Assembly (NCBI GenBank): GCA_036768485.1
Contig: JAVLUZ010000338.1
Span: 1 to 64,000 of the forward strand
Direction: 5' to 3'
Length of the DNA stretch: 64,000 nt
Source: Mermis nigrescens
Taxonomy: Eukaryota; Nematoda; Enoplea; Mermithida; Mermithidae
The stretch's first letter is position 1. Each line of letters opens with the position of its first letter. Position numbers and translations under genes: made by a program. The notes under the pieces are model-generated. The model worked only from the letters and a program-made list of their open reading frames with translations, searched no databases and had not been told where the DNA came from. This document shows, one piece after another, positions 1 to 10,587 of the stretch.

Positions 1-267
1 GTACTTGCTCTGCAATTTGTATCTCTGTTTCATTTATTTTTATCTGACATTTCACTTTATTTAATATTTATTATTTAATCCTTGGCCCATGTGTGTATTT
101 TAGAGCAGTAACAAATTATCTAATATTCATGTATTCTCTTTCAAACTAATATATTAGCTTAATTTTGATTCAAATTTGAGATCTGACGGACTTTATTCAA
201 ATTTGCAATTTGACTTTTTGCAATTAAATAACGAAAGTTAACTTTTATTAGATCAATATTCTTGAAA
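1..267 (+). other. E1 5' leader, possible end of 5' LTR
   Basis: No gene is visible. Bases 82-118 (CCTTGGCCCA ... GCAGTAACA) resemble 8191-8217 downstream of the element, so the first ~118 bases may be the end of a 5' LTR. No convincing tRNA primer site follows. The similarity is short, so this is tentative. Confidence 0.3.
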
Positions 268-1323
268 ATGAATAGTTTTCCTCGTGGAAATGCCTTAGAA
301 AGGTTAAGATCTGATGTAGAAAGATTAACTACTCAGAATCGTCGGCAACAACAACAGCTTGATGAAATACAACAACCAAATGTAGTGGTACCCACTCCTG
401 TAGGAACTGGCAGCCAGGTTTCTGTGGGCAAATACTATCATGGTAAATCTGATGAAAATTTCGATAGATGGACTGACCAATTTGGCAGAATCGCCCTGGC
501 TAACGGGTGGGATGACATCAAAAAGAGGTTGTTGTTGCCAACGTATCTGCGAGATTTTGCAGAAATTGCTTATGAGTCAATTCCGGACGCAGAGCGTACG
601 CAATTGACCTATGAGGAATTAGTTGAACGCCTAAGGCTGCGCTTTGTGCCTCAGGAAAATATGGAGCTCAAAGCGTTGCAATTACACTCAAGGCGTCAGG
701 GGCCCCGGGAGGCAGTGACCAAGTATGCCTTGGATCTCCAACAGTTGGCGATCCAAGCATACCCCAATGTGGGGGCAGCCACATTGGATGCCATTACACA
801 AAGGTTTTTTGTGGACGGGCTAAACTCCAATTTGTGGAGATTTGTTTCAGATAGAAAGCCCGCAACGTTTCAGGAAGCCGAAATGTTAGCGCGGCAAGCT
901 GAAACGCAGTTGCGTCTGGAGGCCAAACGGCAGCCTTCAAGCAGTTTATACGCTCTGAACAAACGGCAAGAATCGCTAAAATCAACGCCGGTCTTCAGGG
1001 GACAACAAAATGGACCGTGGCGTCAAGGGTTGGCGCCTAGACAACCCGCTATGCTGCCGAGGCCACAACGACTGCAACAAACCCAATGCTATGGCTGTGG
1101 GCAATTTGGTCACATAAGTCGAAATTGTCCTCGGGCAATAATTAGATCGAATCGACCAGTACCCAACCGGACCCTGGAATCCAGGAGGGTGGAGTGGCCG
1201 CCAGCGTCATTGGATCGTTGCCCTCCCCGTCGAATTGCCGAGGTGGGAACCGCCCAATGTCTAATCAGCAACCAGCTCGGACATATGCTGTCGACGGAAG
1301 TTCCAACCAGGCCCTGGATCTAG
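268..1323 (+). CDS. gag: Gag polyprotein of E1
   Basis: Structural protein that assembles the particle and binds RNA. The first ATG is at 268. The N-terminus is Gln-rich and probably coiled coil (residues ~10-40), followed by a Retrotrans_gag capsid-like region (about residues 60-215, with the WTDQF and LRLRFVPQ type stretches). A single CCHC zinc knuckle, CYGCGQFGHISRNC, lies near residues 273-286 after a basic Pro/Gln-rich linker. At about 350 residues it has a usual length for Gypsy Gag. The frame is open to TAG at 1321 and overlaps the env frame (open from at least 1257), which is in the -1 register. No mutation is visible within it, unlike the rest of the element. Confidence 0.9.
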   Translation: MNSFPRGNALERLRSDVERLTTQNRRQQQQLDEIQQPNVVVPTPVGTGSQVSVGKYYHGKSDENFDRWTDQFGRIALANGWDDIKKRLLLPTYLRDFAEIAYESIPDAERTQLTYEELVERLRLRFVPQENMELKALQLHSRRQGPREAVTKYALDLQQLAIQAYPNVGAATLDAITQRFFVDGLNSNLWRFVSDRKPATFQEAEMLARQAETQLRLEAKRQPSSSLYALNKRQESLKSTPVFRGQQNGPWRQGLAPRQPAMLPRPQRLQQTQCYGCGQFGHISRNCPRAIIRSNRPVPNRTLESRRVEWPPASLDRCPPRRIAEVGTAQCLISNQLGHMLSTEVPTRPWI

Positions 1324-3500
1324 AGGAGTCCAAAATCTGTGCAACTGCACAAATGGGTAACCTTGTAATGCACGATATTATTTGTGCTATTGAGAGTATT
1401 CAAAAATCGCCAAATTCGAGCATTTTGGAAGAAAATGTATTAAAATTCCAAGTAAGCAAAAATTTACATGATAATCTGCCGATAATAACAAAATTTCATC
1501 GGGAAAAACCAAAACTGAAATCCAATTCGAACGTCAACTATTTGTCAAAAAAGATTTCAGAAATAATTTACGGCATTGCTTTTGCTATTTCTTTACTAGC
1601 AATTTTGCTTACTTATTTTTCTTTGCCAAACATTCAAGTTCAAGCTTATCAGTTGTGTGAACCGCATACTACGGGAATACATTTTTCTTTGCCTACAAAA
1701 TTGAATTGCAAATCACCTTCTCCGGAAAATGACGTAAAAACTTTTACTGCAAATTTATGGACTCCAAATTTGGACGCTCTTTTAATACCTGCTTTTAAAT
1801 GCACTGCTTTTACGCATACTATTTGCACAAACACCGGATTTTTGGGATCCCGTGGGATTGTAGGACAAACCCAGGAACCCATTCAAATTAGTCAACATCG
1901 TTGTTTAAGAATGATCAGTACAAATTGGTTTTGAGGGTTGACTTTAAATCAAGTAAAACCTAATATTTGGCGATCAAATCAGACTTTAAATGTTAAATAT
2001 CAATACTGTTGTAAAGACATTTGTAATTCTGTCGATAATGCTATGATTCAAAAAGGGCAAATAGCTACATACGATGGTTTTCATATGAGCTCAAATTTGG
2101 GAGATTTAACTGCTTGCAAACCTGAGGCGGGGTGGTGTAATCTAGAGGACGGCACCCTAATATGGGAACCCACTCAGATTAAACCCCCATGCCCTTTCAT
2201 CACCGATGGTTATAATTATAAAGTTCAAAGATCAGGTTTTTATTATACTATAGAGGTTTTGCAAGAAGCGTTCACTGCTATAAAGCTTCTTCCAAACCCT
2301 ACGCACTTTTGTATTCCTAATTTTATTGTACACACAGATCAGGGGACTCTCATTCAAACTTTTGATAGTGAAAGTTATGCAAAAGCTTATCCTACGACTC
2401 CCAAAATTAAAAGACAAACAGCTAAAAATACGTCAGAAATTCTCAAAAGTTTAAAACTTACTTCTGGAATTTCAACTTACGCAGAATTCAACGCGAAAAT
2501 TCAATATTTGGAACATCAAATTAATCAATGGGAAACTGTTCGTTTTTCACAAATTTGGATGCAATTTTGCAATTTAGCTGATTTAGAATTACAAATTGTT
2601 CATCAGTTTTTGCGTTTGGACACTACTCTAGCTGCCCGCCTTTGGACACAGAGAGATGACGTGGCTGCTTCTTTAGTGGGGGAAGTCCTCCTGATCTGGT
2701 CCTGTGTTCAAATTAAACCTGACGTAATTTTCTGGAATTACCGAATTTGAGACGAATGTTATTCACTTTTGCCAATCGTGGTGAATGAAACCGTTTATTT
2801 CATTTTACCCGGAACTCAAGATCTCGTAACTTATTCTCCAAAAATTCCATGTCACCAAGCTCCTTCAGGTGTCCACTTTGACCCCCTGTTAAAGCGTTGG
2901 GTCAGTGCAAAAGGGACTGTTGATGTAAAACCTCTTATACAACAGAAATTTAATATTACAATTCCTAATTTCAAACGTTTACCAATTATTTTTGATCCAG
3001 TTTATTTACATAAAGAAAATGGTCATTTTCCGCCTTTTCAAACATCATTAGAATTAGCAACTTTGGAAAATTGGAGAGTAAAGCAACAAATGGAGCAACT
3101 TATTAATTTTACATCTACTTTGCATATAAATCCTGCTCAGTTTTGGCAAGCTTTGAAAGATATCGGAGATGGCGTAAAAGATGTAAACGGATTAACTATT
3201 ACTCATTTGCAAGCTGCCGTGAGTGGCCTCTTTCAGACAGTAGGTCATGTTTTTTCGCCCTTAACGGGAGGGTTCTGGCATTCTTTGACCAATACCCTAT
3301 TTTGGCTTATTTTAGTTGTTGCCGTAATATATATGTCATATTTGGGGATTAGGTTTGGATGGTGTTGCTTATGGTGTCAGTGGGGTTGCGGATGCTGTGC
3401 CATTTTTTGTAATTGGTTTGGGTCTCTTTGTCCAAGATTTTTCAATTGTTTGGGCAATATATGTAGATCGAGAAGACCAAGAAGAAATAATTTAACTTCT
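1257..3500 (+). pseudogene. Env-like membrane glycoprotein of E1, placed before protease
   Basis: Starts in the -1 frame relative to gag (first ATG 1257) and continues in one frame to 4355, with TGA stops at 1932 and 2748. It has about 100 hydrophilic residues, a hydrophobic segment near 1565-1625 (signal/TM1), and a Cys-rich ectodomain with CCKDICN near 2000 and a GWCNLEDGTLIWEP..CPF block near 2130-2200. A basic furin-like KIKR lies near 2405, followed by a long helical region ending in an RDDVAASLVGEVL..C stretch near 2650-2710. A second TM lies near 3293-3345, followed by a Cys-rich basic tail. N-glycosylation sequons are present. The helix-then-Cys layout recalls class III (gB/chuvirus-like) fusion proteins, but this is a pattern impression. 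It reads straight into protease with no stop between. Confidence 0.75.
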
Positions 3501-4355
3501 CGGACCCCCTACATGGCACAGTATTCCCGACCAGCTTTGCGGGATACACCGGAAACCCTGACCCTTCAACGAGCACATAGCCCTGCACAAACCCCAATTT
3601 ATGCTGTAAATGACGTAATTATAAATAAAAAATGGCCTAGACCCCATATTCATGTCAAATTCCCAAACGGGCGGCAGGTAGAAGCTCTTATAGATACTGG
3701 CTCTACCGTGTCGATCATTGATAACGCCATGTTGCAGGAAATAGGCATAGATAAGTCTTTGGAGCCCAATTTGACCGTAAATGCTATGTCAATAACTGGG
3801 CACGCACTCAAAACTACGGGCAAAACTACGCTCAAAGTTCAAATTGGGGACCAAAAACTCCCGATTTGCTTCGTGGTCATGGTCGAGAGTCCCTATCCTG
3901 TGGTCCTAGGATACGATGCGATTCAGCTATTATGTGGTAAGCTAATTTGTATCCTTGTAGACCAGGAGGTGGGATACATTCGATTTGGGAAAAATGCCCC
4001 TGTATCATTACTTAGGCCTTCAAAATTGTTGAATTCCTCAATTTCATTTCTGTCTGTTAAGGAAAATACGGTAATGCCACCCGTTTCTATTTGCGCAGTA
4101 TCAGTTGAAACTAATTTGGCTCAATTTCAAGATCAATGGATTGATATACAACCTATATTTAGAAAACCAGATGGCAATCTATGTATTTATGTTCCGAAAA
4201 TTTGTTTATTTTCCGAAAATTCAAACTTTTTAGCAATTCCTGTCATTAATTATTCAAAACAACCTATTACATTATACAAACATGCACAAATTGCTATGGT
4301 TTCTAATATTCCTAAAACCCCTGATCATAACGAAAAAGGGAGGAGACGGAATTAA
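3501..4355 (+). CDS. Retroelement aspartic protease, fused in frame behind Env
   Basis: Retropepsin-like protease that would process the polyproteins. The active-site motif ALIDTGSTVSII is at about 3690-3725 and the flap/C-terminal VVLGYDAI stretch at about 3902-3926. It lies in the same open frame (2769-4355) as the glycoprotein TM and tail, separated only by a Pro/Arg-rich linker. About 140 residues of unknown function follow the protease fold. The frame stops at 4353, and RT continues in another frame from 4370. The order TM - tail - protease is repeated up to the window edge in E2, so the fusion is unlikely to be an assembly or insertion accident. Confidence 0.85.
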   Translation, partial: RTPYMAQYSRPALRDTPETLTLQRAHSPAQTPIYAVNDVIINKKWPRPHIHVKFPNGRQVEALIDTGSTVSIIDNAMLQEIGIDKSLEPNLTVNAMSITGHALKTTGKTTLKVQIGDQKLPICFVVMVESPYPVVLGYDAIQLLCGKLICILVDQEVGYIRFGKNAPVSLLRPSKLLNSSISFLSVKENTVMPPVSICAVSVETNLAQFQDQWIDIQPIFRKPDGNLCIYVPKICLFSENSNFLAIPVINYSKQPITLYKHAQIAMVSNIPKTPDHNEKGRRRN

Positions 4356-4369
4356 AAGATTTCAAAATT

Positions 4370-5765
4370 ATGATTTCGGAAAAATTGACTCGCATTATTG
4401 ATTTGAACGTTTTCAAGAAATTTACGGAATTCCTAGAAAAAAATGCAAGCATCTTCGGCATAAATCGATCCTTAGGGCGAAGCTCTATTGTTCAGCATGG
4501 GATTAACACAGGTCAAACCCGACCAATATCCCAACCGCCCTATAGAATACCCTATGCTAAAAGGCAAGTGGTCGAAGAACATGTCACGAAAATGCTAAAA
4601 CAGGGAATTATAAGGCCCTCTCAGAGTCCCTGGGCCGCCCCTATCGTTTTAGTAGACAAAAAGGATGGTACAAAAAGATTTTGTGTTGATTATTGAAAGC
4701 TCAATGAATGTACTGTAAAAGACGCTTATCCTTTGCCTTTAATAGACGACATTTTCAGTCAGCTAAAAGGATCATGCATTTTTAGCACATTGGATTTAGA
4801 ACAAGGTTATCATCAAATTGAATTAGTGGAAGAAGATAAAAAAGACAGCTTTTAATTCATTTTTGGGACTTTATGAATTCAATGTCTTACCCTTTGGCCT
4901 AACCAATGGACCAGCCACCTTCCAGAGAACTATGGAGCAGGTTTTACGAGACTTAAATTGGCATAATTGTTTTGTATATTTAGATGACATCTTAATATGC
5001 AGTTCTGATCCAGATAGCCATTTAGAACAGCTTCAGAAAGTGTTTGATCGACTGCATTGGGCTGGGCTAACGCTGAAATTCAAAAAGTGTGAATTTGGTT
5101 TGGCCGAAGTAAGTTATCTGGGCCATATCATTGATAAAGATGGATTGAGAGTCAATCCAGCTAAGATAGAGGCCTTGATAAGAATGCCTGCGCCCCAGAC
5201 GGTAACTGAGGTGCGCAGTTTTCTCGGTTTTGCTAATTATTATTGTAGATTTATCAGTCATTTTGCTGACAAAACGCACATGCTAAATAAGCTTTTGCAT
5301 AAAGAAACATCCTTTAATTGGACTGAAGCTTGTCAGAAAAGTTTCAATGAAATTAAGAATGACTTGATAAATACAGAAACATTGATTTTTCCTGATTTTA
5401 AACGATCTTTTATTGTTCAAACTGACGCTAGTGGAACTGGAATTGGAGGGGTTTTAGCCCAAGAGTTTGAAGGTGTTGAACGCCCTATTGCTTTCGTTTC
5501 TAGAACACTCTCGAAATCTGAAAAAAATTATAGTACTATTGAGAAGGAAGCCCTTGCAATTATTTATACGATTAAGCAATTTTGGCCGTATTTATATGGA
5601 CATCATTTTACACTTTTCACGGATCATGCCACCATTCGACTTCTAAAAATCCACGATGCTTCACCTTCTCAATTAGTTCGATGGGTTTTATCTCTTCAAG
5701 AATATGATTATGATATAAAATATTGACAGGGCAAGGAGAATGGAAATGCTGATGCTCTGTCACAA
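4370..5765 (+). pseudogene. pol: Reverse transcriptase and RNase H of E1
   Basis: Copies the RNA into DNA and removes the RNA strand. RT begins with the usual PYRIPYAKRQVVEEHV block (~4540), then WAAPIVLVDKKDG, the palm LDLEQGYHQI (~4793) and the catalytic YLDD (~4978). RNase H shows QTDASGTGIGG (~5419), the KEALAIIY helix (~5545) and TDHATI (~5620). Breaks: TGA at 4694 where DYRKLN is expected, a one-base change in an A-run near 4835, and TGA at 5724 where the Arg of the YRPGKEN-type motif is expected. The domain order and motifs place it firmly in Ty3/Gypsy. Confidence 0.92.
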
Positions 5766-7145
5766 TTGACTCCACAAAATTCTGTTAATGAATCCTTAAA
5801 ATTGGATAATTCAGAAATTTATGCTGTAGAATTGCCACAAAATTTTGAAATTATGCAACGGAAAGACGTATTTCTTGGCCCTATTTTGAGACTTTTGCAA
5901 ACGCCAAAAAATGCCTCTACAAATTTCACCAGAACAATGGGATGCCGCTCAGAATTTTATTTTGGATCAAGGGATCTTGAAGTATCAGTCTAATATTAGT
6001 CTGGACCCGGTTTTAGCCATCCCTAGAAGATTGGTCGCTACCATTCTTGCTTCTATACATGATGATACTATTTCAGGCCATTTAGCTTTTGACCAAACCT
6101 TTCAAAAGGCCCGAGAGAGGTTCTTTTGGCCAGGGATGCGTTCTGACGTTTGGCGACATTGTCAAGAATGTTTAGAATGCCAACGTCATCGGCCTATGAC
6201 CCAGAGACTTCCGATACAACCAATGAAACCGATTCCATTGACCATAGCCATGGAATCCTGGGTCATGGATACTATGGGGCCGTTACCAGCGGTCCGAGGG
6301 AAGACTAATATTTTAGTTTTTATAGATTGGTTGACAAAGTGGGCAGAGACCGTTGCTATTCCAGATCTACGAGCCGCAACAATAGCTGAGCAATTTGTAG
6401 AAAGGATAATTTTGCGGTTCGGCGCTCCAAAAATTGTTCAATCGGATCGTGGGAGCGGCTTTGTGGCTGCTACTTTCCAGGAGATTTGCCGGCTTTTTGA
6501 AATTCGGCACATAACTTCAACGGCTTACTGTCCCCAAACAAATGGGTTGGTTGAAAGATTCAATCAAACCCTAGGGACCATGCTGGCGACTACGATACAA
6601 GAGGAAGGGAACGACTGGGACCGGCGACTTCCTGCCGTGACTTTTGCCTATAATATCGCCCGACATGAAAGTACGGGATTCACGCCATTTTTCCTGGTCT
6701 ACGGGCGTCAGGCTAAACTCCCGATTGAACAAGCCCTAGAACCAAGTGGGACTGCCGAGGAAATCCCACCGCCGGCACCCATAATTTGAGAAATACACAC
6801 GAATCTGCGAGTTGCCCGACAGCTTGCTGCTGAAGCTGCAAAAGGGCTCAGGAACGTCAACAAATACAGTATGACCGTAGAAATTGTGTAGGTGGTGAGC
6901 AACTTTATAAAGTTAAACAACTAGTGTTGTATAAAAATACTCGCTACAATAATAAGTTTCAAAAACGTTGGTTGGGACCCTATGAAATTAGTCGAGTTCA
7001 CGGGGTCAATGCGACTATCAAGGAATTGGGAGGACGTCAAAAAATTTGTGTAGTTCATTTAAATCAGCTGCGCCCTTTTCATGGTGAAAAGCGGGATGTA
7101 ATAGACGATGCTGATAATTTAAGCGAGGGGAGCATAGAGTATTAA
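5766..7145 (+). pseudogene. pol: Integrase of E1
   Basis: Inserts the cDNA into chromosomes. The HHCC zinc domain lies at ~6050-6185 (IHDDTISGHL followed by CQECLEC). The DDE core has D in VMDTMGPLP (~6265), D in VQSDRGSGFV (~6438) and E in TNGLVERFNQ (~6540-6570). The C-terminal GPY/F module (KRWLGPYEI, ~6972) ends at TAA 7143. I see no chromodomain. Breaks: a one-base change in an A-run near 5907, TGA at 6787 in place of a conserved Arg, and another frame change near 6840. Confidence 0.92.
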
Positions 7146-7928
7146 AACTCCCATTTTAACTGAAAAATTCTGTGAAATTCAGTTAATTCAATTTGGATTA
7201 AATGTAATCCTATTGTATATATATATTGGATCAATATTTGATTATTAACGCTTAAATATATAATATGAATTATATTATATGCATGGAATGGGCTTGTAAA
7301 CATTATAATACTTACCAATATATATAGCTTATAATATTTACGCTATGCATGCTTATACTTTTGGGGCACTGAGCTATAAAATCAGAGGAGCCCATAATTG
7401 TTGCATTTTATTCCGATCAATTTATCGTATTATCTCTTGGTATCTTGGATTCAATTGCATCAAAATTCACGGAAAAAAAAACTTGAATAATAGTTTGAAA
7501 TTTTTGGGCTTGAATCCAACCTTCAGCCGATTGGAAATTGGCTTTAGATGGGTTTAGGAAAGCTGCCCAAAATACTTTCTGCATTTCGAAGAATTCTCTT
7601 GTAAATATTCAGGGAAAGTAACAAAAAAAATGCTTTGACATTTCAACTACAATGGACGATACCAATTAAAAGAATATTTTCTGGATCCAAAGAAACTGAA
7701 TCTTTCAAAACAAATTTCTCCAAATTCAAAATCTTGGTTTCAAAAGATCAACCTTTTCGAATTTCATTACGACTCATCTGATCAAATGGTGACTACGGCA
7801 CAATTTCGAAGCAACGTCGCTAACCCTAAATTCATTCTCCCCCGACGGTGCAAGAAGGCTTATCAAATTGCCCGACGTGAAAAACTTAAAAATTCCAATT
7901 TTACAACTCAAAAAAAACATTCAATCCA
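7146..7928 (+). other. E1 3' non-coding region
   Basis: About 780 bases between the integrase stop and the polypurine tract. AT-rich, with no supported gene; the ORFs here lack family features. In most env-bearing Gypsy elements this is where env would lie; here it holds none. Confidence 0.5.
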
Positions 7929-7941
7929 AAAAGGGGAGAAA
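7929..7941 (+). promoter_or_regulatory. Candidate polypurine tract
   Basis: AAAAAGGGGAGAA directly precedes a TG-starting sequence. This is the expected plus-strand primer just before a 3' LTR. Confidence 0.5.
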
Positions 7942-8217
7942 TGAAACGAGTCTTCGATGGTTTCCGGCGCAATAGTGAAACTGGGTTTTAAATTCTTGTT
8001 TTTGAATACTAGATTTTTGCGTATCTTCTGAACTTGTTATTGGTGACGGTCTGATTTATCTTCGAAACTATAAGTACTCTATACTATCGAACGCTACAAA
8101 TTTTTGAAGTTCCATTTTCTTATCACATGAACCATCAGGGCGGGGCTTCTTGCTCCTGCATCGTATAATATCATACATGATAAATACAAAACCTTGGCCC
8201 AAGGCGAGCAGTAACAA
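7942..8217 (+). repeat. Candidate 3' LTR of E1
   Basis: Starts with TGAAACGAGTC right after the polypurine tract and can end at GCAGTAACA (8217), giving TG..CA and ~276 bp. The first ~150 bp are repeated in reverse orientation at 9090-9237. The last ~27 bp resemble 82-118. No long LTR pair is available in the window, so the limits are uncertain. Beyond it, 8218-9034 shows no gene. Confidence 0.4.
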
Positions 8218-9034
8218 TAAAACAGATAATTATTGCGCATTTTTAGGGCAGAAGATTAAAAGAATTACAAAATCTGATTTCATTTGATCTTTGAGAAAAG
8301 TCAGTTCAGTTAATTGCTTGTTTCCAAGATAATATATTTGAGCACCCCAAAATTGAATGTAAATTCATATTTTTGTATGCAAGACGTTTTAGGAAAAGAA
8401 CCCATGGAATGACAAAGTATAAAGAACAAGGACACAAAATAGCATTAAAGAAATAACAACAAAATACTAGAGCTTTATGGCTATTTCTGGCGCAGCATAG
8501 TTTGCTTTTGCCGTGAATCAAATCACAATTCCGGCGCAGCATATTGCGCTTCTGCCGGCAAAGCACAATTATTTGCAAAGGACTAATAAGTTAAACGCGG
8601 CATAATGCGCCATAGTCAAAAATTTGGTTTCACAAATAAGTAAAACACAAAATTGGCACAACACCACAATGACTAAAGTAAATTGCAAATTCTAATTGTA
8701 AGTTGGAGTGAAATATCTAAAAATAAGGATGAATATGTACAATTTAAAGCCTCACCAAATTTTAGAATGTGAAGCAATTTTGCTTAATTGGCAAAAAAAA
8801 ACAAATTTCTATCAAATGATCTAATATTTGATACAACATCGTCTTATCACGCCATCCACAGATATTTCATTCTTCAAAAATAAACTAATGTCGGCAACCT
8901 TGGGCGTACTCCAAATAAGAAAAGAATATTGGCGTGAATCTTCCTTCTGACCATTGGCCTCTCATCTACAAAACATATTAAAACAAAGGGCTAACCTGGG
9001 ATTGCGCGGTTCCCAGATTGCCCCCCCAGAAATG

Positions 9035-9238
9035 TGACCCGATTGTTGGTTACATTTAGATAGTTTTAATAGAATGAGAGCCATTTCAACGATAGTATAG
9101 AGTACTTATAGTTTCGAAGATAAATCAGACTGTCACCAATAACAAGTTCAGAAGATACGCAAAAACTAGTATTCAAAAACAAGAATTTAAAACCCAGTTT
9201 CACTATTGCGCCGGAAACCATCGAAGACTCGTTTCATT
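9035..9238 (-). repeat. Inverted LTR fragment with possible primer site
   Basis: Read on the minus strand from 9238, about 150 bp match 7940-8090 almost base for base. It then diverges and reaches a TGTAACC.. end followed by a G-rich TCTGGGGGGG stretch that could be a tRNA-Pro-like primer site. This looks like the 5' LTR of a related element in the opposite orientation. 9239-10130 holds nothing I recognise. Confidence 0.4.
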
Positions 9239-10129
9239 ATCCTAACTTTTCCAAAAACAGTCAAAAACAGATCCAAAAATTTGCCCTTAATGCACAAAAT
9301 AGCGTTTTTGTGTTTTACATTGTATACTTTTACATAAAATCAACATAGACAATATTTTACCCTAAGAATTATAAAATTTTTGACAATTTTTGCAAAAAAA
9401 TCATTAAATTTTTTTGACTTTGACAAAAATCTGGCACAAAGTGCCGGAAAATTTGAGAGATTAAAGCAGATAGACGTCTAGAAGCATGATTTACTGCTTG
9501 ATTTCCTGTATTTATATCATTTGATGCAAAACATTAAAATTTTTAATTGAAAATAGAAGAAAACTATGCAAAAATAGCTGTATCTGCTGTTGAAAATGCT
9601 TTGAAACCCACATGAACCGAAAATGGATTTCAGGTTGCCAAGAAAGTAAATAAATGTCATCTGGAAAAATTTGTGAAATAATGGTCACTAATGGCCAAAA
9701 ATCATTGCAAATTGCATATCCATTCTTTATCTTGCCAAATATTTTTGGCCAATTGGGGGATCCGCCCCCTTAAATGCGCCCCTGGACATATATGCATTTA
9801 GCTTTCTTCACCGATCAAAAAGGAGTCTATATTATAGACAAATATCTCCCTATGTCTTATTTAGTTACATAAACTTGCATTATACGTTTGATATTTGCAA
9901 ACTTAGCTATGTACTTTTAGCCATTGAAAAATTAATCTTGATTGTATATTATGCTATCTTTTAATGACAAAAAAATTCTAAAAACACAATATAGTCATTT
10001 AACTTATCAAATATAATTTATTGAATGTATAAAATATAGTTAAATGCAAGCATTTTAATAGCTAGGCGGGCTGGTGGTACATCTTGTAGTACATCAATTA
10101 AGACGTCTTGTATTAATTCATGGTTCAGT

Positions 10130-10540
10130 AGAGAACTTAGAAGTTTTATAGAAGTTCGATAAATAACTTTATTAGAAATTCTGTAGAAGACTGTCGAACT
10201 CCAAAGAAGTTCTATAGAAGTTCGATAAAGAACTCAAAGAAGTTCTATAGAAGTTTGATAAATAACTTTGATAGAAGTTCTATAGAAGACTGTCAAACTT
10301 TGAAAAAGTTCTATGGAAGTTCAATAAAGATCTTTGAAGAAGTTCTATAGAAGTTTGGTAAATAACTTTGATAGAAGTTCTATAGAAGACTGTCAAACTT
10401 TGAAGAAGTTCTATAGAAGATCGACAAAGAACTTCAAAGAAATTTCTATAAATAACTTTGATTGAAGTTCTATAGAAGACTGTTGAACTTTGATAAGATG
10501 CTAATCAAAGTTTGATGAATTTTTAAAAGAACTTCGATAG
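10130..10540. repeat. Tandem repeat, ~100-bp units
   Basis: About four diverged units of ~100 bp, each containing AGAAGTTCTATAGAAGACTG (near 10172, 10270, 10371, 10460), with shorter internal repeats of GAAGTTCTATAGAAG. No coding potential. It abuts the left arm of the foldback element, and related GAACTTC-type sequence appears at that element's other end (14520-14580). Confidence 0.7.
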
Positions 10541-10587
10541 AATGCACATCAAAGTTTGTAGAACTTTGAGACAAAGTGTGACAAATC

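Larger units (their letters stand above)
1..8217 (+). mobile_element. Ty3/Gypsy-type retroelement E1, gag-env-pol order (decayed)
   Basis: A retroelement with gag, an env-like glycoprotein, aspartic protease, RT, RNase H and integrase in this order on the plus strand. RT-RNase H before integrase is the Ty3/Gypsy arrangement. The env-like region lies between gag and protease, whereas env in retroviruses and errantiviruses lies 3' of pol. The copy carries five in-frame TGA codons (1932, 2748, 4694, 5724, 6787) and about four frame changes, so it is dead. The 5' end probably lies left of the window; the 3' limit rests on a polypurine tract at 7929 and a TG..CA candidate LTR. Confidence 0.85.

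Noticed and set aside
1649..2417. Minus-strand ORFs within E1 env
   Set aside because: Antisense shadows without any recognisable domain.
1257..3500. E1 env as a foreign element inserted by chance between gag and pol
   Set aside because: Its frame is continuous into protease and E2 has the same order; a chance insertion would not repeat.
7345..7557. 70-residue ORF in the E1 3' region, a possible env at the usual place
   Set aside because: No signal peptide, Cys pattern or TM; no similarity to the env-like region.
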